From assembly GCA_013396525.1 (NCBI GenBank), contig VWYX01000696.1, positions 76,224 through 140,223 on the forward strand: a stretch of 64,000 nucleotides of DNA, read 5' to 3'. Below, in pieces: positions 1 to 10,600 of this stretch. Numbering within the stretch: the stretch's first letter is position 1; the number at the start of each line of letters is the position of its first letter. This DNA is from Chaetorhynchus papuensis. Lineage: Eukaryota > Chordata > Aves > Passeriformes > Rhipiduridae. The notes beneath the pieces are model-generated. The model was not told the origin of the DNA and did no database searches. It saw only the letters and a list, made by a program, of their open reading frames with translations. The position numbers were made by a program, and so were the translations under genes.

Positions 1-3000
1 CTTTAAAAAAAAATTACATCACTGCTCTTATGTGCCAATATATCTCTTCCAAATACAACTATAAAATAAATAAAACATGTAATCAATTTTTCTTAAATTT
101 GCTAGGTTGTTCGGCATATTTAACTATAATGCTGATGAGTTTTAATGAAACTGTAAGGCTGTTTTTAGTTCAACATTAATTGCCTGATATGTATCTTGTA
201 AGTTAAATTAGATCTTAATATTGGCTGATAATGAAAAAATGGATCACAATAATAATAACAGGGAAGTCATTATGATAACATTAATTATTATAATCATTGT
301 GTCTGTCAGTGTTAAAATCATGCAATGGCAATAAAATGCTACCAGATTGAGGTCAGCTTTATTCTCTTGTAGAAGTCTTTGTAACATGAAATTTAAAGCT
401 GTGGAAAACAACGGTGAAAGAGCATCTCTTATACACATAAAATGGTTTTCAAATAGCAGGTAGCTGGAGGTGAATGGTAACTAGTAGGTATTTCCTGAGC
501 ATTCTGATACTTAATTAGTTACTCTGAAAAAGGAAATGTGAGAGAGAAACTTTTCCAAGCTGCAGTTGTCATGTCCAGAGACTCTGAGCTGCTCAGCCTA
601 ATTTAAGTCTCATTATGCAATGTATTTATTTTGGATATAAGAGTACTAAGGTGTTCTATAAGATAATTGTTTTTACAGAACACAGAAATTTTCTCTGAGT
701 AACATGATGAAGCTTTATGAGGTAAATCAAACTGAGACAGAAACAGAGGAAAAAAAATCTGGTTACCAGAAATGTCGAAGAGAAGTGGTTGAAGTGATAC
801 GATTGGTCTAAGCTACTCAAAATGGAAATAATGCAGCACTACTTGAATGTGTAGAACAGGATAACAGAAGAGAACAGATAACTTGACTCACTATATCTTC
901 TAAGACAAAGTACCTTCTGCCTGTTCTTGGTATTATTTCTTTTCTTAAATATTCTTTAACTCATCAATTATATTTAAAGTTTTGGGAATTTTTTAAAGAC
1001 AGGAATGTCAAATAACCATTAGATACCTATAGTGCAATACTGAAATCAATTTTCAGCATATAAATGTAACATAACTACCATTTTATCCAACATAATGAAA
1101 ACCAGCTACATAGTATATTAGTAAGATATATACATTTTCACATAGATTAACACTACAACACAAGCAAACTGGTTGTAAAATAATACTACAAATTAGGAAG
1201 CTTTAAAGATCTTTCCTTTAAATCTCATCTTAAAGAAACAGTAAATAGTGCCTTCTCAGTTCAGTGTAAAAGGGACACAGTATTTCTATAAGATCATTTT
1301 TTCTGAAATTATTATGGTCCTTTACTGCCTATAGTTAAACACTGTGCTATGTGCAATTTAAATAGATGGTGCTTCATTGTACTTGCATCATAGTGTGCAA
1401 ATATAAATAAAATTGGACAACAATTAATGATATTAGTTTCAGGGATATTTCATCACTAAATGCGGCTTTCCTGACAATGTAGACATGAAGTATTTAATTT
1501 TAAATGACACCACCTGCTCCTACCTATAAGTGAAATGAAAAAGCTGCCAAATAGCATGTTGGGTATTAACTTTCAACCTTTTCTTTAATCAGGCCTTCCT
1601 CCATAACATTAGAAGCTAACAATCTCATGAGATGAAAAACACCATAGTGTATGTCTGCAATTCAATTTCAAACCCTCATTGTGCTGCCTGACTTAATATG
1701 TTTTTTTCTTTACTATTTTTCTTCAGATGCAAGGTGGGTCACCAATTACTTCAAGCAGACATACTAGGTAAATGTCCACACCTCATTCTGACAAGGACAG
1801 TGAAGACAAACAAACATTTATAAATGAAGACTTCTCTGATTTTAGCTGGGTTTAAGTTCAAGGCCTCTACTCAAATATTCACTTTCCAAAATACGAGACT
1901 GTAAGGACATCAGTGAAAGAGGAAAGACATTTAAAGGGTTAAAAAACCATACAGTTCGAAAAGCAGATATGAACTTGTCCATACAAATGCAGAAAAAATG
2001 TAGCTTTGGGCAACAGTGCATAAGGCTGGCTTTGGGAGATACTTCTGTTATCTTTGTGCTTGAAGGTTCACTTTTCCCCTAATAAAGTGCTAATAAAAAG
2101 TTAAAATCCAGTACACTGTCATACATTTTCTTCTACGTTCTTAGTGTCACATTTGATAGTTCGTCAAAGTGCTTATCATCATATATAGAACTGCCTTAGC
2201 AAGAGAAAAAGTCATCCTACAAGCACTTTGCATGATAGAAAATAGCAGGATAACAACCCTTTCAGTTTATGATTACTGGCAAGAAAAGCCATAGTGATGT
2301 TTTGCAACGAGCCATCAAAGCCTGTTTATATCTGGCTCTCCTTGCTGAAGTGGCTACAAATACTTTAACAGCTACAACAAAGTCATTTGCACTGCTAAAG
2401 TTCCTCATCCAAACAACCACTCAAGTTCAACAGGAATGCTGCTGTATGTTTCAACAGCACACAGCCCAGGTTTTATGCCCCATATTTGTGCATGTATATA
2501 GTATATGTTTCTGATAAACCCACAGCCTTTTTTGTCATAAACATCACCCTGTTCTGTAGGTGTAAAATATCACCTGCTGACGAAATGAATGGGAATACAA
2601 CCTTCCTCTTTTCCTGAATCACAACACAGTTTCCTCTGTGAACATTGGGTTCATTCCCTACACATACTATGTTTTCAAATTCCTGCATTAAAAGTGTTAC
2701 TTGCTACCTCCACACAGTCTCCTGATAAAATACTTGCTAAAGTCAAGAACTGGCTTCCCCAAGACAATTAGTACTAGACAGAGTCAGAGAATCTTAATAA
2801 AAAAAAAAAAATCATTTAGATGCCCTGGAAGATTATCCTATCTGAATATTTCCATAGTTAGACATAGTGCTCAGACGGGCGTATAGCAGAGATCATTTCT
2901 TTTGCTGCTATGCAGCCAAAAAGTAATGGAAGACCAGATTCTGGATATCTCAGAGCTTCTTCAGAAAATCTTATTTATAATAAGGCAAAATCAAAAGTAA

Positions 3001-3394
3001 AAGTGGGTCAAACAAATTTACTTAGCAATCCCATGCCAAAAGCATAGGAATTACTCTCTATGTTTATGTTGTCATTCATAGATGTGACTTAAATGCATAG
3101 GGTTCTCCTAGCAGATTTCACAGTAGTCACTCAAGTTCCTCCTGAAGGTACAGAAGAGAGCTGGGCTCCTAGACTGTAGCTCCCAAAGCTCAATGTGTCG
3201 AGCACTGACAGTCTAAATCACATGCAGGAAAAGGAAAAGAAGGAATGATGGAAGCTCTAAATGGTGGTAGGCATTCCATGTCACCCATCTAAGACTCCAT
3301 GCCCGAATTCCTGTGTTTTAAAGCTCAGGTTTAGCCCATTTCCTGTACTTTAATGCTAATTTCTACTTTTCTGTCTGTGCAGAGACCCAGTTCT
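1..3394. other. AT-rich non-coding stretch, no gene recognised
   Basis: Unique-looking AT-rich sequence. The open frames here (the longest is 81 codons at 2269-2514) are short, overlap frames on the other strand and show no domain, signal peptide or transmembrane pattern, so I treat them as chance. A run of A lies at about 2799-2811. The only gene-like signal is a short exon-shaped element at 1727-1767, listed separately. No repeat family was recognised in this part. Confidence 0.6.
1727..1767 (+). other. Cryptic exon-like element (41 nt), unproven
   Basis: A pyrimidine-rich stretch (1701-1724) ends in CAG at 1724-1726 and is followed by 41 nt that stay open in the frame starting with ATG at 1727. 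The element ends in AG followed by GTAAAT, a good splice donor, at 1768. The encoded 13 residues would be MQGGSPITSSRHT, plus a split codon. Acceptor, short open segment and donor together look like a small internal exon. Such combinations also arise by chance in AT-rich DNA, and I recognise neither the peptide nor a partner exon. This is a candidate only. Confidence 0.15.
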
Positions 3395-3540
3395 AACAGG
3401 AGGGGCAGACCAGATTAGCTCATAGCTCAGCAATTAAGATACTGATAAGATGTGGAAGCGAAGTATTCAAAGCTATTCAGGCTGAAGAAAGCCTTGAAAC
3501 CATTGTTAAGTGTGTATCCTAGACATGCTTGAACAGTTCA
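3395..3540 (+). repeat. Degraded tRNA-like interspersed repeat (old amniote element)
   Basis: The segment carries a box A-like stretch (TAGCTCAGCAATTAAG from 3423) and a box B-like stretch (TTCAAAGC, 3466-3473), the spacing seen in tRNA-derived repeats. Just downstream, CCTTGAAACC (3492-3501) is roughly the inverse of the box B region, giving an imperfect palindrome. This order (GCTCAG-TTAAG, then GTGGAAG, TTCAA, CTGA, TTGAA and TCCTAG) resembles an old repeat I remember from turtle, crocodile and bird DNA, but I cannot name the family with certainty. It is too diverged to be a functional tRNA: no acceptor stem or anticodon arm can be folded by eye. Flanking sequence at 3130-3390 and 3541-3740 may belong to the same repeat. 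Confidence 0.4.
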
Positions 3541-6173
3541 AAAATCAGGAAAATCAGAAATACTGAAAGACCTAGACAAAAGGAGCAAATCTATACGTAT
3601 CCAAGGAAGTTTTTGCATGAAAAAACAGGCACCAGTAGTGTCTTAGGCATCCAAGCAGTTTAAATAGGCAACTCTTAAACCCTCCCCCTCAACTCTTCTG
3701 GTGTCTAAATACATAAAATATTGATGGTGTCCATTAAATACCATCAGGAAAAGCCTAATCCTCACCATTATAAATGATTCTAGCACTCAGTTTTTCAAGA
3801 GGACGGATGCTGCCAGTCACAAAAAAAAAAAAGCACTGAAGTGCTACTAAACTTGTAGAACATTTGTGATTAGAAATAATTCAGGATCTTGGACCAGTAA
3901 AGACATTTTATCATTAAGCAGAACTTGCATGGTCTTTTGAGAGGGTGCACATGGACCAACTACATTCTCCCTTAACAATCACTGACAAAGCATTAGAGTG
4001 CTGGTGCATTCCATAGAGCTGATCTACAGTAGCAAGAGGCAAAAAAAGCTTAGGAAAGTCAAATACTGAAATCACAGAAAAATGGTATTAGGTTTGAAGA
4101 GATGAGGGAGTTGAAAACTGATAGATCATAATTCAGGGTCAGGCACTTCTTATTTTTAACCTAAGGGCTGAAATTCTACTTTATGTGATAGAAAAGATGA
4201 ATAGTTCCTTCAGGGAGTACCTAAAAATTGTTTACTGTTCTCATCACTTTGCCACAGTAAATACTCACAGCACATAATATATTACCTAGCAATTTAGAAT
4301 TATTGCTTTGCAGCAATTTCATAGTGCTTGCTTCAAAAGAAAACATGATACATGCCACATAAAGGATAAATGATGACAACAACAAATAAAAGATATATTA
4401 GTGGTATTTTGAATTACAAAAAGTTCCGGTCTATTCTGTTTTGTCCTGCACTTGCCAATAATATATGAAGGCCTTTTCAGTAATTGCTATTTCTAATAAT
4501 AGAAAGTATAGAAATGGACCTTTCACTAGACTTTAAAGCATTTCAATATTTTAAATATACTTGTAGAGAAGACACAGGAAAAATGGACACATATACTCAT
4601 TAACTTACCTTCCAAAGGTCAAATGGAAAATCTAGAACAGATCACGACATTCAGTGCAGCTCTTCCAAATTGTATATTGGAGTTTTCTTTCACCTAACCT
4701 TACTGTTTGTTACTTGTCTCATTTTCCCACCTCTTACCTGTAGCATCTTAGGATTTACCTTTCTTTGAAAGCAATTATGAAAAGATGCAATTATATGAAG
4801 TCATTGCAACCAGCTTCACAACTTAGAAATTCAAGTATTGAAGCTGTTTTCCCCTTGAATTTCAAATGCTAAGAGGTACCTTCAACACTTTAGACTAAAA
4901 CTCTGTTTAAAAAAGCTGAAGAGTTCAAAGTCCCTAAGTTCTCCTTTTTCTTAAAGATCATAAAAACAGCAACCAAAATGCAATGTCTCACCCAGTTTGA
5001 ATCTTCATCAACATCATATGGCATTCTTTGTGCAAAATAATATTTCATGAAAAGAACTGCATGTTGATATTAAGAAAAGGAAAGCAATTAATCATCCTTT
5101 GTATGAAATGTTCTGCAGTCACTGTCATATGCAATTTTATCAGCTGTACTGAAGCCAGAGAACATTCTGAATTTTTCACTTCAGGGCAGGAAATGGAGAA
5201 CCTCTACAGATGTCTGGATTACAATGAGCTGTATTCTGGTCCATTGTGTTCTAGTAAAGGTTTTAAAACTAATATATTAATATAGTACAATCATTCCTGG
5301 CTATCAGTTTCATAGTTTATTGCAGTTTCAAACATGTGGGCTGATAAAGCATTAGAAAATCTGGGAGGGGGTTTTCTGCTGGCATGTACAGTCAGATTTC
5401 CTACCTTTCTTACACCTCAGGTTTATAGGCTCAGTTTTCATTAGGAACAACATCTAGAAACTGCAAATAAGCAGGGTAGAATATTTTCAGACTTCACAGA
5501 AAAAACTCATATAATTTCAGATAAATTACAAGCTGTGTTAACTAGTATTTCTATACACCACTGTTTACATATCTTCTGTCTTATGTGTTCTATGTAAGAT
5601 TAGGCCTAAGTACACTAAGACACTAAAAGCATTTGAACTAGTAAAAACCACAGAGATAATTATAGCTAAAGTACGCATTCAGACATCCTGTTAAGACTTA
5701 TTTTCTCCTAAGCAGAAGAACAGCTCATTTCATTAACTCTTATTTCCCTGTTCATAGATACACATCTATGAATGCAAATGGTCAGTTTCTTAAAATATCC
5801 ATCAATCCATGAGCCTAAATGAAATATCAACATCTAAAGTAATTGCATTGTTGTGAATATACTAAGTTAATTAGTTAATTAATAGTTAGTAGCCTCTAGT
5901 AGAAAGCTTTTGTTGAAAATTGGGGGTTTAGAATTTACAGAGAAATTATTAATTTTTAGGAACTAAAGGCTGAGTTTAAAATATTCATGCAAATAAGGAG
6001 TCAGCCCTTACCTTCATTTAAGTAATTTACACAAGCTTAAAAGTACTACAGTGCCTGTCCTAAAGGAGAAGTCTATCTAGCCAAGAGAAGAAGGCAAAAT
6101 ACCCCTGAAAGAGATCGTGAGGCTGAGAGTGACAATACATATGTGTTTGACAGCACCAAAAGGGGATTTTTAC
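3541..6173. other. AT-rich non-coding stretch, no gene recognised
   Basis: No gene, RNA or clear repeat is visible. The one listed-length frame (5028-5285, 85 codons, plus strand) has no recognisable domain. It lacks codon structure I would trust and no convincing splice sites frame it. The first 200 bases may be the tail of the old repeat at 3395-3540. Confidence 0.55.
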
Positions 6174-6203
6174 TAGACCTGTATTACTTTAATCCTTTTT
6201 AAT

Positions 6204-6243
6204 CCTGGTTCCGTGGGGTCCCGCGTGCCCCCACAGAACCAGG
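6204..6243 (-). repeat. Stem-loop in the 3' part of the LTR
   Basis: Arms CCTGGTTCCGTGGGG (6204-6218) and CCCCACAGAACCAGG (6229-6243) pair over 15 bp, with one non-Watson-Crick position and a 10-nt GC-rich loop. On the minus-strand transcript the odd pair is G-U compatible. The structure lies between the poly(A) signal and the 3' end of the LTR. In retroviruses this region forms folded leader or 3'-end elements. Confidence 0.65.
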
Positions 6244-6312
6244 TAGGATAAGTAATATGTCAGTAGTAAAAGAGTCAGGAAGGGTACTGCTTTCATCCCG
6301 GCAGAGCATGGA

Positions 6313-6318
6313 TTTATT
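6313..6318 (-). terminator. LTR poly(A) signal AATAAA
   Basis: AATAAA read on the minus strand inside the 398-bp LTR, about 70 nt upstream of the GC-rich stem-loop at 6204-6243. It would mark the 3' end of viral transcripts near the R/U5 border. It is inferred from position in the LTR, and present activity is unknown. Confidence 0.5.
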
Positions 6319-6583
6319 TGACCATCTGTCCTCTCCAGAATCCCCAAGCAAATACCAAGAACAAAGGGAAATTCTTCGGTTTTCCCGGGCTCCAAGGAGG
6401 CGGGGTTAAGGGAACAGGAACCAATAGGACAGCTCTGAGGGAGTGGTGAAAGGCAGGGGCTAACAACCAATGGGAGAAGCTGAATGGGTAGACTGACTAC
6501 CACAGACCTGCAATAAGACAAGCAGGTAGAAGGACACCGTAACTGAGACAGGTCTCCCAAGGACTGTAATTGCATCAAAGACC

Positions 6584-7540
6584 TAAAAGTAACCTGGTAC
6601 CAGGGAATTTTAAATGAATCACAGCTTGTAATTACCTAAAGCTTTCTATTTTGTGTTAGGCCTTCTAGTTCAAAGGTACAAATTTCTACCTTCCTGTTTC
6701 ATGCAGGCAATTGCTTGTATATGAAGAAATCTTTTTTTTTTATTCAAGGATGTGCAATCCATATGCAAGTATTTCACACACCTAACTTTAACTAAATATC
6801 TGATGATGAACTAAAACTCTTTTTGAAATATGCTGGGAAGAAATGCATATCTAGACTGCATTCACAGTGAGAGGTTTTTCCCCAAATACTATTGATTCCT
6901 GTTGATAGCTTTGCTGTTGCTTTCCTAGTAGTCACGGCGCAAGCACTGGTGCTTACAAAACACTAGAGACACTGCAGAATGCGGGCACTGTGGACACCTA
7001 GAAATCCCAGGCTTCACAGTGGCAGAGCAGATCAGGACTTCGAGAAGAACATAGGTTCTTTCTAGTCCAATTGCCACACTCTTTGTCAACAGAAGATGGG
7101 GCAGGAGGGCTGAGGATGATGTATGTGCAGGTCTCATCCACACATCCTGCTGCAATGCAGCTGGGCATGCTCCCAACCCTAAGATCTGGAAACAGTTGGC
7201 ATCCACACACATTAAGTGGCTGCCAGAATTCAGCCCTTCTGTTGTCCAAACCTGTGCAGATTACATCTCTCTCACGTGGTGCTTATGCCATTGGCATCAG
7301 GAGTGATGTCATGCTGGCGCTAATTCTAGTGAGCTGCTTCATAACTATGGGCAGTTGGAAACTGATAATAGTTGAAATGAGGGAAACTGATAATGGGGGG
7401 AAAAAAACCCAGAGGAATCTAATAATGGTAGGTGAACAGGAAACATGACAACAGATAAAATTCAATTTTGAAACAGGCATTTTATTGTCCGTTAGAGGGA
7501 ACAATGCAAACTACTTACATATAGTACCTAGTTCTGGCAA
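6584..7540. other. Non-coding; GC-richer patch at 6925-7450 with overlapping frames
   Basis: Sequence composition changes near 6925: it becomes clearly richer in G and C and contains several CpGs. Frames of 83, 95 and 125 codons overlap on both strands (6925-7212 minus, 6998-7249 minus, 7071-7448 plus). None shows a domain I recognise, and frames open in several phases at once point to composition, not coding. A motif cluster at 7273-7311 is listed separately. The patch may be an undiagnosed old repeat or a regulatory region. Confidence 0.45.
7273..7311. promoter_or_regulatory. Cluster of E-box, TGCCA/TGGCA palindrome and CRE-like motif
   Basis: Within 39 bp lie CACGTG (7273-7278), the 13-bp palindrome ATGCCATTGGCAT (7285-7297) and TGATGTCA (7304-7311), a one-base variant of the CRE. 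Such motifs bind bHLH-zip, NF1-like and CREB/ATF proteins respectively. Their close grouping in a GC-richer patch suggests an enhancer or promoter fragment. No start site, CpG island or gene can be tied to it. Confidence 0.25.
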
Positions 7541-7618
7541 CTCACAGAAAAGTAGTTATTACTCACGGAAAAGTAGTAACTACCCACAGAAAAGTAGTAA
7601 CTACTCACAGAAAACACA
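7541..7618 (+). repeat. 21-bp minisatellite, about 3.7 copies
   Basis: Three full 21-bp units start at 7541, 7562 and 7583, with a partial one from 7604. The unit reads roughly CTCACAGAAAAGTAGTAACTA, with a few substitutions between copies (for example CGG for CAG in unit 2). Because 21 is divisible by three, one plus-strand frame (7485-7670) encodes an S/Y/K-rich heptad-like peptide repeat. This is a consequence of the tandem repeat and not evidence of a gene. Confidence 0.9.
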
Positions 7619-10600
7619 TCATAGTTGTAATGTAATAAAAAGTAAAAATATTGACCTGTTGAACTCTTAAGTATTGACAAGAAAACAGAAGCAAACAAAC
7701 CTATATGGCCTCAGAGAATCATTTCAGTCACTGTACTAAAAAATAAACTGTTTTTAGTGTTCTGGGTGAATGTATTTGATTTCAAAATTACTGTACTGTA
7801 CCAGTATGCATGTAAGACACAATTTTAGAGGTCCATATTTATGCCACAAAATCTGTTCTTGCCTCAAGTATTAGCTAATCAGTGTTAAAATGTTATAGGG
7901 GTAGGGTATAAAAGTAATTGCATAATGAAAGGGTGAATCATGTGGAATGGTGTCATCTCCTGTCTGGTCTCCTTACCAAGCAGTCACCATTTCCATTTCA
8001 TTACAGTGATGTTATAAAAGGCTTATAAAGTGCCTATATAGGTTTAAAAAAAAAAAAAATAGCACAGCGATAATCCACTGGGAGATCTGTAGTTCTATTC
8101 AGAAATTCAGGTTAAAATGAAGATAGATACATAATGACATCCTGTTGAGAATGAAAAATTTCTCAAAGATTAATAAAATGACCTATCAATTATAAAGAAA
8201 TTAGAAAAAAAACCCAAACAAAAAACCATAAAACAGGAAAACAGTAGCATATCGGGTTTTTTGTCTCACAGCCATTTCTGGCATGCTTAAAAAAACCTTC
8301 CTGAATACACATTACATGTTTTAGACATACTTTTTATCAAATCTTATCTAAACAAATTTTCTGGTTTTGGGCTAGTTTTGAAATAAAGAAGCTTTTTTTT
8401 TCTCATGTAGTGTTTTCAATTTCCTTTTTTTTTTTTGGTACTGTTTTCTAATGGAGCAAAGAATATTGTAAACTCAACACTTCACTTGTGAAAGCTAAGC
8501 TACTACACTGCCAAATCCCAGGGATAATACGTGGCTTCTGTGGATTGTAGAGCAAGGCAGATCTTTCATCTAACAAATGCAAGCTTGCCAAATATGCAGT
8601 TACAGAAGTTGAAGACTTGCAGAGTTTCTGTGCTCTACAATGAATTAGCTTTAAATTTTATAATTTTTTCAAGCTTAATCACACTTCTGGACTTGTGACT
8701 CTGTTTATGCTTTTTTCAAACTTTGTTTTCCTTTAAATCTCTTTGATTGGGACAATACTGTATTATCTCATACCCTTCCATATAGCTAACTAGTTCTCTT
8801 TCAAGCAAAAATCTGTCCTTCATATATTTACCCTGAGCTACTACAGGAGCATAAGATGCCATACCTCTTTAATTGCTATTCAAACACAGAGCTTGTTTTT
8901 AGTTACCTGTTAAGTAGAATGCACTCTAATAGAGAACAATGACAACAGTAATAATAACAAAGTTTATTAACTTAAACACAGCTTGTCATTCAATATTGCA
9001 GGAGCATCTGTGCGCAGTTTTCCTGCAGCCATACAAATATAAGCAAGGAATCCTCAGCTGGGCCGGGACAACCTAACTATGGCATAAAAAAATCTATTCC
9101 ACTTTGTTCAGCAGGGTGTAATATAAGAAAGAATTTGAGATAAGCAAATTTCCAATTTTAGAGATTTGGATAGTTTTGGATGTGTATACAACTTCAGTGC
9201 TTCCCTGAAACTTACCAACACATGAACAGAATTATGGAACCTAATTCTGAAGCAGAAATCTCACAGAGATACATAGCTTGTGAAAGCTGTATGAGTTGGC
9301 TTGTTGCAGTACAGCAATAAAAACTGACAACAGCCTCTCATGCAGGACTCTTTAGAACTTTTGGTACTAGTCACAACTGAGTCTACGAATCAGAAAATGT
9401 AAAAAAACTCACATGAATGTGGCCAAATTTTTTGGACAACACAAAAGTTTACTTACAATTTTGTATCTCATCTGGATGAAGTTTCCTTTGGTACCAGTTC
9501 TCACCATATTGCTACATAGCTACAGAACTAAATTTCTAAGTAAACTTGGAAAATAAATTTGAAATAAGTTCTGACCAATAAATCTTAATATTAAGAAGTA
9601 TTTCTTTCCTTCTTAAGTGAATCTGAACACGAATCAACCTCAGCCATACCTAAGACTTACCAAAACACTTGTCCACAGAGAACACTTACCAAGTTGCATT
9701 TGTGGGCAGATAACAGAAGCAGCACACTCATAATTGAGACCTTACATTATCACTGTCTCTACATAAGCACATTTAATTTATTTGCAAATGAAACCAAATT
9801 AATGAAAGCTTATCTTTCCTTTTCAATTTCTATTCAATACTTTACCTTTCACTTCATACGTTTATGTGTATTCTACACAGTAAAATGGTATCAGCAGGTC
9901 CTTTCAATAAATCTTTCTAAATGCCCTGCAACTATGGGCTGTTTTCAGTTTAAAATTCAATGCATTCTCAGAATGTGCCTGTACTTATATTCAAGTACAG
10001 GTCTCTCCAGCAAATGTTTCAAAGGCCAATTCACATGCCCATGGAAACAAATTAAATTGCAACATTAAGCTTAATTAATATGTATTATTTTAAATGTGTA
10101 AGCCAACTATTAAAAATCAGAATTCTTATATTGACTATGTTTTTTGAAAGTTATTACCTGTGATTCATGTTTCCTTAAGAAATTTCCCTTTATGACACTC
10201 ATACATTTTTTTTCCATTTGTTGATACAATTCACTATTTTCTGTTAGACAATACTTAGAGTATAGGTAACTATCAAAAATTTATGGGCATAAAATATCTG
10301 GAACATGAGAAGTTGTGTCACAGTGGGATTCACTGACTCAGCAATGAAGCTCATAAGAGAACGGGATCACGGTATTTTTGATAGCTGCTCTACACTTCCA
10401 AACTTCAATTTCCCTTGATATTTACTCCAAAATTAAAAGTTAGAAACCTGTGAATGGTCCATACGGTGATTCAGAGCTCATTTGAAAGATGAAATTCATG
10501 ATTATGACTAGACAGATCCTAAATCTTGTCTCATAGGTATGCATGGTAGGAAAGCTGTAGAGTTTACTCCCAAATCTGAAGAAATGTTTCCATTCATTGT

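Larger units (their letters stand above)
6174..6583 (-). mobile_element. Solo LTR of an endogenous retrovirus, minus strand, with target duplication
   Basis: The LTR body is 6180-6577 (398 bp). Read on the minus strand it starts TGATGCAATT and ends TAATACA, so it has the TG...CA ends of retroviral LTRs. It is flanked by TAGACC (6174-6179) and AAGACC (6578-6583), a 6-bp target duplication with one change. Inside, on the minus strand, are two ATTGG (inverse CCAAT) motifs (plus-strand CCAAT at 6421-6425 and 6467-6471), a GC box-like CCCGCCTC (about 6396-6404), and an AATAAA poly(A) signal (6313-6318). A strong stem-loop follows at 6204-6243. No gag, pol or env sequence flanks it, so it is a solo LTR, probably left by LTR-LTR recombination. 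Six-base duplications are usual for ERVK/alpha-beta-type viruses; the exact family was not identified. A 129-codon minus-strand frame crosses the LTR and is a by-product. Confidence 0.75.

Noticed and set aside
3423..3501. Possible tRNA gene
   Set aside because: Box A/B-like text is present, but no acceptor stem, anticodon arm or terminator T-run; it fits a diverged tRNA-like repeat.
7541..7618. CRISPR-like array
   Set aside because: Units are contiguous with no spacers; it is a tandem minisatellite in vertebrate DNA.
9694..10068. 124-codon plus-strand frame
   Set aside because: Featureless, rich in F/Y/S as expected for AT-rich DNA, with an inverted repeat inside; judged chance.
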